Assembly: GCA_022393335.1 (NCBI GenBank)
Contig: JAJEKB010020927.1
Span: 1 to 64,000 of the forward strand
Length of the DNA: 64,000 nucleotides
Source: Macrotrachela quadricornifera
Taxonomy: Eukaryota > Rotifera > Eurotatoria > Philodinida > Philodinidae
Direction: 5' to 3'
Under the pieces are notes generated by a model, which saw nothing but the letters and a program-made list of their open reading frames with translations, was not told where the DNA came from and ran no database searches. Positions within the stretch are counted from its first letter, which is position 1. The number at the start of each line of letters is the position of its first letter. A program made the translations under genes and the position numbers. Shown in pieces: positions 10,458 to 23,181 of this stretch.

Positions 10458-12093
10458 GATGAAACGAAAGAAATGAATATGCTCGAATGATAAATGAATC
10501 GTTCGATTTGGATATAACAGTTGTTATTTTTCTCACACGCAAAAAACTATGGCAATATTACAGTAACTGAAATACAAAAGGGCCGAAAAAAAATCACTAA
10601 ATTGATTTAAGAAATTGTCTATTAAAGGTTTCTGATTTAAAGAACGAATCAAGTAATATTGATCTAATGGAGTCTAGAATAGATTCTTAACTTCATTGAA
10701 TTGCTACACGAATAATAGAAGCATAAGAACATAGCTCAATGATAGTTGACTGAAATTTGTAGAGAACGAATGTTATCGAAAGGAAATAATGAATAACTAT
10801 CAGCTAGATGCATCCTGGATCATCGAAGTTATAATCGAATAGAACACTCGATGAAATTGTTTTGGTTGTCGGTAAATATTTCCAATATAGTCAAAAAACA
10901 TAGAAATGAGAGAAACAGTAAAATAAAAAAAGGAGTGTTAAAAAATTATTGAAAACCAGACATCAAAAGCCACCATTTTATAGATGCTCCAATCGTTTAT
11001 TTCCAATTACAGTTAACAAAAAAAGAAAAAAATTTACATCATACAAATGGTTTGTTTTTGTTTTAATTTAGTTTTCTTAAGAGAAAAAGTAGACATTCTC
11101 GTAGACAAATGTAGTTGACTTTATTACAATACTCTATACACGGTGAAATAGCATATCTTCATCAAAGAATTTAAGGTTGAAAAGCAATCGTAGCTTCTAA
11201 AATATTTCGTACATCGGCGGAATAGAAGAATGCTATAGGAAAATACACACACATTGGATACCATACTAGCCAAAAGTCTACTGGGAATGAATGTAGCAAC
11301 TTTCAGTGTTTTAAGGGATATATCATGCTTAGCAGACATTCAAGACAATTGTTTGTTCCAATAGCAACCGAATATTTCTTATGTTTGAATTTAAACGAGT
11401 TTACGCGAATCCATAAGATACATTTAATCTTTCGAACCAAGAACGATACGAAGAATCACCATATTATGTTCGTATGAAGCTGTTATTCTTTTAATTATAT
11501 ATTGTAAATATTATTGTATAGATACTTAAAATATCAATACCAAATAGTTTGTGTGCTGATTTGCTGGTTTCTTACTAATTAGATTCACAAGAAATTCAAG
11601 TACCGCACAACATAACTCGATGATAAAACCTATCTGCAGTTCAAAATAACGAAACACACTCAAGATGAACTTTTTTCATCTTCTTGACATGCACAGACCT
11701 TAAGTTTCGTTCATAGCGTATGACTTTCTTACTTGAAATGCTCAACTTTTTGGTGTGCATATCACAAGAAGTTCGATTAAGGTACATTTTCCAACGATTG
11801 CAATGATAAGTTCCTGTGGTTTTGAAAGAGTAGTAACATACATTACCCAATATGTAAAAATTATAAAAAAAATTTTCTATACTTGCCTCGTCTGCTATGG
11901 TAGAATGTGTATCTAGTTCAGCCAATGTCATTATATGGGAGAGAAGAACTAGAATCAATTCATCTATCGCCAACGACATTATACTGATTCGACCCTCTGC
12001 AGCTCATCTAAAGAACCACTTATACAGTTTGTTTAAGATTTTTTATTATAAATTTGTTTAATTATGTAGAAGAAATAAGTGTGTAGAAAGTAA
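10458..12093. other. gene-free stretch
   Basis: No supported gene. A 112-codon minus-strand frame (11641-11979) begins with a plausible methionine and includes a C/N-rich segment, but resembles nothing I recognise and has no splice context. Left unannotated. Confidence 0.4.
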
Positions 12094-12532
12094 ATGAATA
12101 CAAATTTTTCGAAAATGTACGAAGACGCTATGAAATTAATGCTATATTTACAAGAGTTTGCTAATACTCTCATCCTTAACAATCATCATCAAAAGGAACC
12201 AAGGAATTTTGATATTTATGAGACGAGAACAGATATTCGCCAAATAACGAACAATGTAAAAAGTTTTAAATGACGAAATTACTTTGGTCATTAATAAGCC
12301 AGGTACAAATGTCAAACTTGGCTTTGTTGATGTGAAAAATGTGAAGGAAGACAATAAATTAGAAGTAAAACTTGATGATCATGCAGATGCGGATTGTAGT
12401 CCAAAATCATCATCGATCACTATGAAACTGAACATGACTTTATTAATCATGTATGCTGTTCATTTCTTCCTTCAAAAATTCAATTTATTAACCTCGTCAT
12501 CTTTTATAAAGCATTTATTTTTGTGTATCTAA
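12094..12532 (+). pseudogene. unrecognised gene fragment with one frameshift, possibly GPI-anchored
   Basis: From ATG 12094 a 59-codon frame with normal amino-acid composition (YEDAMKLMLYLQEFANTL; ETRTDIRQITNNVKSF) runs to TGA at 12271. Dropping one base at the junction continues directly into NDEITLVINKPGTNVKLGF and on to 12532, through an acidic stretch and CSPKSSS into a hydrophobic C-terminal tail (LLIMYAVHFFL). That tail resembles a GPI-attachment signal. Two coding-like segments joined at a single-base slip suggest a recently broken gene, a sequencing error, or the 3' exons of a longer gene. I do not recognise the family. Confidence 0.45.
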
Positions 12533-12635
12533 CTACCAACGTAAATGTCCTCCCATGATTCAAGACGATAGTGTGATATCATGAAAATTATATTTAAGAA
12601 AAAAAATATTTGATGAGAATCAAAAACATCCGGTA

Positions 12636-14271
12636 TTATTTGACTAAAGGGAGTTCAATAGTGGGACGATACTGTTTATTGGTTATAGTATCCACTTGAC
12701 TTTTCCATTGGGTTGTTTTCCACCAACATAACGAGAAGATTGCATGATAAAGTTTATATTTAATTTTGGGCATAAAGAAAACACAAATATAAGGTAATAA
12801 CAGAGTCTGCAAATATGGAATAAAAGTGAAATATGTCGAGAGAAGATAGGCTAGTGACTGGTTATTAGCAAATATTTTAATAAGTGCAATTGTAGAGTAT
12901 GGAATCCATCCGATCATATAGAGCAAAGCAACTGAAAGCAATTGGATGATCAACTTCATTGAACGACGCTAGAACAGAAATACAAAATTTATTTCAAACA
13001 ATATAATTTCTAGTACATATTATAGAATCAAACGATCGATTATGATAGATGTATACAGCAAATGCCAGTGGAAAATCTCATAACCATTCTTACCCATTGT
13101 TGATTTCTACCTGTTGTAATAATGGATCTTTTCATTTTGTGTCGCTGCATGATATGCTGAATGATCAAGATAAGATTAACAATGAGGGCGAAGAGCAGTA
13201 TACACAATACATTTCCAATCCAATTGATTAGACCAAGCACCGATTCCTGTTGATAGCATGCCCCACCACAAACATATTGATACGTATCATAGTCTGACTG
13301 ACATTTGTGTAGTACAACCGCTCCCACATAGAATAATGTACAGTACAATAGGAAACATACAACTGGTACATTATGCAGCAATATATAATGTCTTATAATA
13401 AAGTGTTCATGATATATAAATAAGTACCGTTCAACTGATGCCCATCCCATCAGAATGATACTTGAAAGAAAAAGTGAAGAATTTATTACGATCCATCCTG
13501 TACAGATATTGTTTGAAAGGACAAATCCATTATGTAGATACATTAATGTAAAAGGAAATTCAGTAATCATGATAATCGCATTGTTTGTAAGAAGAGGAAA
13601 AAAGATTCGATTATGCAAGTTTCGCCGTTTATAATGACGACAACTAAAATAAAAATATCGGTTCTTAAAAACATTTCTTCATCAATTCGAATGAAAATTA
13701 GGTGGAATGACCAAAAATACTTTTTTCTTATTATCAGAACTCTAAAAGAATTGGCATAGAATCATACTCTTCCATTTATATATTTACAAATATGTCAAAA
13801 TTGTTTCTAAATGCATCAAAATAATATCTTTATATCAATCAGGTTTTTGACAGTAAAAGACATGCATATAGAAAATTTCAGCTTTCTACTACCTGCGGAA
13901 AATTCGTGCTTGACATTTTATTCTACGTAGCATATATAATATCACTTATTAGTTCACTTTTAATCTACTGTTAGTTGACAACTTCGCTCTGATACAGAAC
14001 AGTGAACATTTTAATATCGAAGTAACAAATTATTATTCCCTGTTGTACATGCAAGTTTAAGAAAAATTCAAGCATTTGCTCACATCTGCAAGATTTTCGT
14101 ATGTAATTGAGTGGGCATTCAAACTTACGTGAAAAATGTGCAACACAATGAAGGAATAACCATTATGAGAAGGAAATAAAATTTAATATTTCTTTCGATT
14201 AATGGCATCTTCAATACATCAGAATCTTCTTCACCAACATAGGATAATGGATCGCTTGAATTGAGTTTCAT
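12636..14271 (-). CDS. rhodopsin-like GPCR, bdelloid-expanded type, three exons
   Basis: Exons on the minus strand are 14271-14129, 13643-13094 and 12968-12636, with GTAAGT/TTTTAG and GTAAGA/TTCTAG junctions. Phases fit, giving 341 residues. Exon 1 supplies a short N-terminus and helix 1 (KFYFLLIMVIPSLCC). Exon 2 carries helices 2-5, the ERY motif at the end of helix 3 (VERYLFIYH, a DRY equivalent), and the extracellular CGGAC segment. Exon 3 begins RRSMKLIIQLLSVALLY, the basic entry to helix 6, followed by helix 7 with PYICVF in place of NPxxY. This cysteine and ERY pattern is typical of a large rotifer orphan-receptor group, probably chemosensory or peptide receptors (inference). The first intron is 485 nt, long for this region. 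Confidence 0.9.
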
Positions 14272-15329
14272 GGTAAATAATTATTATTCAATGATTACTT
14301 CATTCTGTTTAATATTAATTCCTGATAGGGAGAAAAACAAACTGCAGTTATTTTTGTTAATAAAAGATGATTAGTTTAATGTAGCAACAAACATACACTA
14401 CGTATTTTTTTGACAGTTTTCATTTCTTCTATAATTGAAGAAAGAGAAGAGGATATCTTTACCCCTCGTTTCGTTTCGGATGTTTGTGTCAAGAGCAGAT
14501 ACTGCCCATGTCACCTATTTTTTGTCAGGAATGACTGTAACTGAAGGTTTGGCAAAAAAAAACGCCGGTTGAAACGATTAAGCTTTTTAAAGCTCTTTTC
14601 TGAAGATTTTTTAAATAAAATGATGTTTGTTACCTTTCATATCATAATATATTAATTATTTTAAAAAAATCAATTTTAATATGTTAATACTTTTTCTCGC
14701 TCAGTATGCACACAACTCATTTAATTCTTTCATTATTATTCTCTTATATAGGTGATATGTTTGAACACAGTAGCCGATTCGATTATTTACATACATCAGT
14801 GAGCTAGATTCTTACTCTTGATTTGACTAATTAATTTTGAACAGTACAAATTAGGAAAATTGTTCTATGGAATTTTTTGTCAAAAGAAAACTGACTAGGA
14901 TTAAAACCGAAATGTTTTAGAATGATTTTCGATTCAAAATGATTGGTTCTAAAAAGCGTATTTTCAGAACTGAATAAGGGTCTATTGCATGTACTAATCT
15001 TAAATCCATATATCAGAGTTGAATTCTGTGATAGGGAGATTTTGTTATATTTTTGATAATGTTTTCCACATCAAATATTTTGCTCGAATCAAGATGCATT
15101 GACAAACTAGACCAATCAATATTTTTTTCCTTTTCTTAGTTGTAACTATATACACTGCAATAAAACGGATGTGATGTTCTATCTGATTTATTTTTCTTTA
15201 TGCACGTATGACTGTTTGTAACGATCAGCAACAGTCTGTTTCTATTTTTTTACTTTTCTTTAATTGTTGATATCGCCAATGAATTTATCTTTGTGCTTTT
15301 TATATAGTACACAGTAAGGCGTAAAGAGT
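14272..15329. other. gene-free stretch
   Basis: Upstream region of the minus-strand receptor gene. No coding or element signal recognised. It must hold that gene's promoter, but no defined motif could be assigned. Confidence 0.5.
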
Positions 15330-17891
15330 ATCAAAAATGAGCAAAACGTTACATGCAGAATTTGGAAATAGTTCGATTGAATCAACAAATAACTAAAATT
15401 ATGACCGAATCAGACCATCTTAATCGTTGAATTGATCTGGATCAATTTTTCGCGTGTCTTTTTGTTTTTCACACTGTCGAGAATTATCTCACTCCTTTAT
15501 TGACACTTGACATAGGTAACAAAGTACTGTTCATTGTTGGTAAATCACTTAATAAGGATACATTATCACATGTTCAGGAATAAGCAGAGATCATCGGTGT
15601 ATATATTTTTTGAGATAACTTTATTAAGCGTAGAGAATGAGCAAGTAAACATTCGAACATCTACGATGTATTCAGCGCAATGCCAACTTACTCGTGCACC
15701 ATTTCATCTCTGCAACTATCTTCATCATTCAAGATGTACACTAAACATCTTTACAAAATATTAATAAAGTTCTCGCTAACTTTATGTAGTTTCAGTTGCT
15801 CATTGATAGTTTGGCTCGATTACCCCAGAGTGCACATGGCAAACAAGACGTAATCGAGGAATGTCGATGTTGTTACGCCAAAAATGAGTCTGAGTTGAAG
15901 AAACTCGCCAAATTTGAGGATACATGTGCTTTTGATCAGATCATTCGATGGTACGCGCGTGAGTGTTTTCTATTCCGCCTTATTCATCAAGCCTTTCGCG
16001 CTCGAAACATGAACAATATCTTCAAATTTCATTACTTTTTCGTGGATTTGCAACAACAATTAACTCACCTTTATTAGACACAAGAGACATAATTGCCATT
16101 ACAAACTGTCTACCGCAGTCAAATAATTTTGGCAGAAAAATATTTAAACTGGGAGAGAACAAGGGTGGTATCTATTCTGTGAACATACTTCTATCAATAA
16201 CCACTGAAATAGATGTGGCTCTATCTTTCAATTCGTGTGCCTTTGTTCAACCATATTTCGAACGTGTACTATTCTAAATTTAGCTTGAAAACAAGACTGA
16301 TAAACAACTAAACTCGTCCTTTGCTAATATTCAAGATGTAAATTATAATCAAGATAAGAGCGAAGTGCTTTTCAGTATGAGTACAGTGTATTTCGTATTG
16401 ATGATGTCGACGCTTGGAATAATGATCTTTGATTAGTCCAACTAACGTTAAAGTTACTCGAGCAATGTGACATCGATGAATTGTTTAGAGTATATTTTTT
16501 GATAAAACGTATCGGTAAAAGATCGACATTACTCGTCATGAGTAATTTTCTTGATCGGCGGGTGAATGTATTCAAGCAAAACGCTTTTGTGAGTTACTGC
16601 TCAAAGAAGATTCGATCTCGAACATGATGAAAATGTAGACTTATTTAATTCTGAGCTATTATCAATACAAACTTGAAGATCTGGATTCAACTGAATTCTC
16701 TGCTCAGTTAGCTTCATATTCATTATTAAGCTTGATCGCTTGGGTGCATCTTCATTGCCATCATGCTCTCCATTTTCAAAAATGAAAATGTCGCTGATCT
16801 ATATATTAACCTATACCTAGCTTGGATGGATTTCTGTCAAACTATTACAGCACTTGATTGGCGCTAATAAATAGCTCTATCTTATCGACTGATACTCTTA
16901 CCGTCTGATCATTCAGATTTGTTGGCAGCTTATACAAGTATAGTTGAGATATACAGCAGCATTGACAATTACCCCAAGCCTGTAGTTACTATGAACAATT
17001 CCTAGAAATTCAGATACAAATTCTTCCACAGACTCACAAAGATATGGCTAGTATCTTGCAAGATCTCTCTCTTGTATGTCAAGATACACTTCGCTATTTA
17101 CAACAAACACAAGAAATTATGCTTAATTCCAGTTCTTATGGTCATATTATCTTGTGGCAACTTTTTAAGGATTTGCTTCCGTATATGAATATCTAAACAA
17201 AATAAGAAAAGCTTTATTCTACTATAAAAATACTTTACTGGGATTATCATCAAAGAACTCCGAGCATCGAACCCAGTGGACAACTATTTGGAAGAATATC
17301 GATTTTCTTTATTTACAAAATAAACATTACAGAATAGTCATGATCTACTATTATAAAGCATTATCGCTTGAGAAAAAGTTTCTTCCTATTTGAGCAACAT
17401 CAGTATGATCTAGCGGGAACGTGAACTATTGAGAAAAGCATGATATTACTATTAATGCGTGTTGAACAAGCACAAGAAATATTTACCTCCTTGTGATCCA
17501 GGATTGGCAATAACCAGAGATAATATTGATGTCATCTTATGCAAAATTGGCCAGTACAAATAGGCCATGGAATATCACCGACATACTCTCATAAGCTATG
17601 TTCTTACGTTGCTATCAGACCGTACAACTAGAAACCCGGCATTACAATAACCTCGAATGAACGGCTCGTACACACTTGCAAAAAGTTGAAAAATACAGGA
17701 ACAAAGAAACAGATATCGACGAAAACATGATTGTCTTGAAAGAAGATGGAATGGATCTTTCTATGGATGAGAATGTTTTTGCGTGTTCGACTCTAGATCA
17801 AAGTACATTACAGAGTATTATGAATGAATTTCATCGAATTGTAAAAAAATTCAACCTGGTAAAACTCGACATTAGTAGAACAGAACGATAA
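15330..17891 (+). pseudogene. ADP-ribosyltransferase plus TPR protein, multiply broken
   Basis: Pieces of one large gene follow in the right order but in shifting frames. About 15490-15780 holds a degraded N-terminal region. 15796-16077 encodes EFLFRL-like text (RWYARECFLFRLIHQAFRAR) that precedes the ART fold. 15963-16277 encodes YSVNILLSITTEIDVALSF, the STS-type strand of arginine-specific mono-ADP-ribosyltransferases. Near 16350-16420 comes KSEVLFSMSTVFRIDDVDAW, where the catalytic E-x-E is degraded to K-S-E. Downstream, 16880-17640 carries TPR-like units (AAYTSIVEIYSSIDNY; YYEQFLEIQIQILPQTHKDM; LAITRDNIDVILCKIGQY). At least a dozen stops and several frameshifts rule out function. ART-TPR fusions of this order are a bdelloid family as I recall it. 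Confidence 0.82.
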
Positions 17892-20312
17892 GGGTTTTCT
17901 GCATCAAATCTGAAGGATTCATCAAGAATTCAAATGGAAAAAAAACTTTTCGCATCGTAACGTATGACGTTTCAATAGCCAATATGAATGTACGCATTCA
18001 TTATCAATAATGCCACGAATGAGTGTTCGTTGGTATTTATGAGAACTAATTTATTTCAGATATCTCGTATTTCATAAAGCAAGTGATTTCTGTCTATCTA
18101 AACAGTAACAACTAATTCTTGATAAAAACTCGAACTAATAAAAAGAATGTTTATAACACAATGATCGAGTTATAAATACTTGAGGAATAGGAAATATTTT
18201 TGAAATACACTATTAGTATTTATAATCCAATACTTTCGTTAATTGAGGTCTATTTATTCTTAACGTTCACCTATATAGTGTTTCGTAATTAAATTAAGAA
18301 AGAAAGAAAATTATAATACGAATTTTTACCTTCGTGTAAAAATAAAAATAACAAAGGATTTCAGACGTCGAAAATAATTTAAGTCATAATGATGAATTCA
18401 TTGCTTATGATCAATTTTTTCGTTTAATAATTTCAAAATGATGTACAGAACAATCTCAAAAAAGGAAACGACATATAGATATGTATCTTAGTTGTAAGTC
18501 ATATTATTAAAATTTCAAGTTGTTGTGTAAGTACAGTATTCAGTATCGATTTCTTTAATTTATTAATTTGTCGAAATGTTAAGAATTTTTTTTCTGTATG
18601 ATATAATAATAGACGTTTAGATCTAACAAGTAACGTACAATAAAGAACAATATTTATTTATGCAACCGTTTCCTTGATGAGATTTCGATAAAAATCATGT
18701 TAAGATGAAAAAAATTCCAAATCCTTCAATTAGGTCGGATAAGAATATTTTAGATGCGAGAAATAAATTATCATTTTAAAGCATTCTTTTCAACGTATTT
18801 TTTGCATATATATGTAATAGAAAAGTTCTAATTATTATAAAATCGTGAATAGAAAATGTTGAAGTCATTATTCTGAAACAGAATTTGAATTAGACTGTTA
18901 ACATTATCTGGAAAACGTAGGTTGTAGAAAAATATTGCATGACCTTAAGAAAAATCTGTCTCAAATAGTATAAATAATGATAAAATTTTTTTTTATTGGC
19001 GTAGTGTGATAAGGCTGTTGGTGGAAGGACAACAGCTAGTTAAATCAATCTTTAGGTACACCACTAATTTAGATGATACGTAGATTTAAATTATTTGCCA
19101 GACTTAATCTCAATATAATGGTATAGATATGTTCTCCATCCACTCACACATCATATCCTCAAGATGGAATAGATATAATTTAATACACACATCCACATAC
19201 AAAATTTATCGGTGCAACATCTTTGAAGTCAAAATATAGATCTTTCATTCGACAATATATACATATATACACTGAGAAATTAGAGTTTTAGCATAATGAT
19301 GTGAATGGATGTAAAAGGATATTAAAGCAGTGAAACAATTCGTGCGCATATTCACATGAGAATAGATTTAATTTGACACTTATAAATATAGATAGATAAT
19401 GGTATGTGAGCTTATAAACGGCATGAATGACTTTTTCCTTTCACTGAATGATATATTAAATTTAAGCAGTAAGAAAAATATAAAAATTATCTCAGAAAAC
19501 AGGTCATTTCTGTTCTATCCACAATATATATAAGTTATCTTCTTCTCCTTATTTATTTAAGTGTATTTTTATCAACAGACATTCGTTATTTCTCTGTATT
19601 TTGTACGAATCTATGTTTCAACAAAATCTCGTGATTAATGTCGCCTAACTATCATTACAAACCCTATATGATGAGTTCATAAATTCTTTATTGTAATCGC
19701 AATTTGAAAGACACGATACGTTTTATTTCCTTGATATTTTTTTAAAATACTTTTGATCTCGATTCACTAATCAAATTGAGCATATCTTTAGATACAATGT
19801 GTTCCATCTTATATATATTTATATAATAGAATGCCATTTACTTTGTCGTGTTAATACTAACTTAGAATATTGTAAAAGTTTATTCATTTTTTTGAATTTG
19901 AAGTAGAGATGATTCAGTGATGTTTAACCAAAATTAGATGATAATTGTTCTACTTGTTGCTTCTCTCTTCTATAATTATTGGTTTATTCATTTCTTTTTG
20001 TTTTTATTCGCTCCAATTAATATAACATTTTTTTTCAACAACACTTTTTATGATAACAATATAAAAGAACATTTCTATGATGGTAAACCATTCTACTTAT
20101 GTTGAATTTGATAAGCGGCATTTTAGAACAAAATTATTATTGCTGTTGTTTTTTTTAGTTCATTTCATAGTTGTAATCGATCCTTGATACTCGTTTGAAT
20201 ACAAAACTTCTTTTTTACTTTTGATTTCAATAAGGCGAGAAATAAATTAATTCTCATTCTTTTCTTATTTCGTTTATATATTCATTATTTTTAGTGATTG
20301 GAAATAACGATC
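17892..20312. other. gene-free stretch
   Basis: Very AT-rich. No supported gene or intact element. Short similarity to 7414 near 19160 (TCCTCAAGATG). Sequence before 20313 should contain the promoter of the next receptor gene. Confidence 0.5.
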
Positions 20313-21279
20313 ATGACATTATTATACTATACTCAACAATTTACACTTTATCGTGGTTATTTTCTTTTTATCACAGGTATCATTGGTAATGGAATTAATA
20401 TTTTAGTATTCTCAAAAGTGCGTACTTATCGTACGAACCCTTGTACATTTTATTTTCTTATTGGTTCAATAGACAACATTGTTTACATACTACTTAATCT
20501 TACAGTTCGTATTCTAAATGTAGCTTATAATATTAATGTAACTGGCACATCAAGTATATGGTGTAAAATACGACAATTCTTTCTTATTACGCCTGCTATA
20601 ATATCTGTAACTTGTTCATGTTTGGCTACAATAGATCAATTTTTAATTACATCAGAAAGTGTGTTTCTTCGATGTTATAGTCAAATCCAATGGGCTCATC
20701 GAATTGTATTCATTGTTATCAGTATCTGGTTTCTTCATGGAATTCCTATTCTTTTATTTTTTGATATTTCATCGATTAATAACAGTTGTGTGAATATGAA
20801 TGCTGGTTTCACGATCTATGCATTGGTGTATGTAATTGGTATTATTTGTGCAATACCACTTCTAATCATGATCATATTTGGATGGTTAACTTATCGTAAT
20901 ATTCATCGAAGTATAAATCTTGTTGAATTACAAGTGGATCGTCAATTAATAAGAATGACTCTGATTCATGTAGTACTTGTTGTTATTAGTTTACTTCCAT
21001 ATGGCATTTTCAATATTTACAGTGTAATTACCAATGTCGTTATAAAAGATTTTGATCGACAATCAAAAGAATATTTCGTCTCTTCTATCTTTAGTATGGC
21101 AACATATCTATATTATGTTGTATGTTAATTGATTTTTTTATTAGATAATTTGATATGTATAATATTTGATTTTGTAGGGAAGTTGTTACACATTTTTGAT
21201 TTCCTCGAAAAGTTTTCGACAAAAGGTGAAAGAACAAATATTTCCATGGCGACAACAACGCCAAATAACACCACATTAA
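20313..21279 (+). CDS. rhodopsin-like GPCR, two exons
   Basis: Exon 1 is 20313-21119 and exon 2 is 21178-21279. The 58-nt intron has GTATGT and TTTGTAG ends and lies in phase 0, giving 302 residues. The ATG at 20313 places a short N-terminus (TLLYYTQQFTLYRGYF) right before helix 1 (TGIIGNGINILVF). Helix 3 ends in ATIDQF, the subfamily's replacement for DRY, with a WCK cysteine before helix 3 and SCVN in loop 2. Helix 7 is split by the intron (MATYLYYV | GSCYTFLISS), followed by a basic tail (KSFRQKVKEQIFPWRQQRQ). Without splicing the frame stops within helix 7, so the second exon is needed. Likely an orphan chemosensory or peptide receptor. Confidence 0.92.
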
Positions 21280-21456
21280 ATATACACTATTTCGAGAATA
21301 TGCGAGTATGAACGAGGATGAGACCTATATCACATCCCCTAAGTTATGAATTAATTGTAATAATTACTGAAATTAAAATCTTCATACATTCGTCATGAAT
21401 GAAAGGAAAAATAAATTTTGATTGCCTAATTTTGTTTATGACAAATATGATGCACG

Positions 21457-22886
21457 CAAAGCAAAAATGCAGTAAAAAAATTACTTTTTCAAATCATACA
21501 CGATTCGATTAAAAATTTCAAGGCGATCAAGAATATGTGTGTCTTCCGTTTTTTTAAACCTTTATTTCGATCGATAAATTGAAAAAAAAATTGGCACAGG
21601 TATTGAAAACAAATAATTTGACAACTTTTTATAGATTTCTCTTTTTCTAAAAAGTATGTTACGCGATAGAATCTTCTAACTTAGTTTTTCTAATAGATCA
21701 TAGAAAACTGAATAAGTAACTGGTTTAAAATCATTTTTAAAAGAAAGCATTGACTCACAAAACAATTTTTTAAGACCCATGCTCAAAAATCTTAGGAAAT
21801 GTTAGAGCCAATATCTTTACATGGTTAGATGGGTAGTTCCAAAGTTACAAAGAGTTTTCTTGAAATCGGTCAGGTAATTTTTGTTCATTCTTTTTTGTTC
21901 TTCCCCAACATAGTCAAAATATACTCATATAGATTAAACTCGATGCCCGATCCAACACACATACTCTTGAGATCTTAAGAAACTTTCTGGAAGACTTGGT
22001 TTCCTGTCATCGACTCACTCAACAATACCTCTGAAGAGAAGTAATCGGTTATGCTAAGTTCAATGATGATATTCGTTTTTTGTTTCAAAGCGATTCCATA
22101 CTTCTATAGCGAGTTTTTCTATGTAGTATTGACTATCTTGGTCGTATGGTGAGAATATAAGATGTCATAAAGTTGCAATAGAAATGCAGAGTCGCTTTGA
22201 TACAAAAAACGAGTCTCATCACTGAACTCAGCATAATCGATTATTTTTCTCTAGATATCTTTTTGAGCGAGTCGATGACAGGAAACCAAGTCTTCCAGAA
22301 GTCTTCTGAAAATTTTCCAAAAAGCTTCTAAAGATCTCAAGAGTGTCTGTTGGATTGAGCATCAATTTCAATCTATTTGAGTATATTTTGACTATGTTGG
22401 GGAAGAACAGAATAGAATGAACAAAAATTACCTAACCGATTTCAAGAAAACTCTTTGTAACTTTGTAACTATCTATCTAACCGATCTAACCATCTAAAGA
22501 CATTGGCTCTAACATTCCTAAGAAAAAACCTCTCATAGACTTGCAACATTGAGTTCCAATTTTTGAGCATGGGTGTTGGAAAATTATTTTGTGAGCCAAT
22601 GCTTTGTTCTAAAAATGATTTGAAACCATTTGTTTATTTAGTTTTCTATGATCTATTAGAAAAACTAAGTTAGAAGATTCTATCTCGTAACATATTTTTT
22701 GGAAAAAGAGAAATCTATAAAAAGTTGTCAAATATTTGTTTTCGACGCGTGCCAAGTTTTTTCAATTTTTCGAGCGAAAAAAAAGAATTAAGAAAACGCA
22801 AGGCACGCATATTCTTGATGGCCTTAAAACTCTCTATTGAATGATGCATTATTTGAAAAAAGATTTTTTACTAGTTTTGCTCTGCC
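21457..22886. repeat. 1.4-kb foldback: two 650-720 bp inverted arms
   Basis: The left arm (about 21457-22118) and right arm (about 22165-22886) are imperfect inverted copies along their whole length, with only about 45 nt between them. Matching landmarks include GGAAGACTTGGTTTCCTGTC (left near 21991, complement near 22280), CCAACATAGTCAAAATATAC, and CTAATAGATCATAGAAAACT. By eye, arms agree at roughly 80 percent with small indels. No transposase frame and no clear target duplication. It could be a long-TIR MITE or an inverted duplication. A transcript across it would fold into a long hairpin. Confidence 0.9.
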
Positions 22887-23181
22887 TATATCTTACATTC
22901 AATATACCCATCTATCAAGTAAGAAGATCGACTAGTAGAAAAAAGAAGACAAAAACTCTTTCATACTCAAAATCGATACACTACTATATTTATATTTCTT
23001 CTAGGTCATGCCGACCGGATCAGCAGAGGAAGAAAGAAAGAAGAAGAAAAAGATTTTGGCACCGATTGTTTTTCGATGTTTTTTTTGCTGATAAGCTTTT
23101 TTCTCGACGAAGGAAATAGAACAGAAAAAAAATGACAGTCACAATACTTGCGTACTTCAGTCATACGCGTTTCTCATAAAT

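Noticed and set aside
11641..11979. 112-codon minus-strand frame
   Set aside because: ATG present, but no recognisable domain, no splice partners and no signal peptide consistent with its cysteines.
7414..19170. shared TCCTCAAGATG motif near 7414 and 19160
   Set aside because: Eleven bases with little flanking similarity; could be chance.
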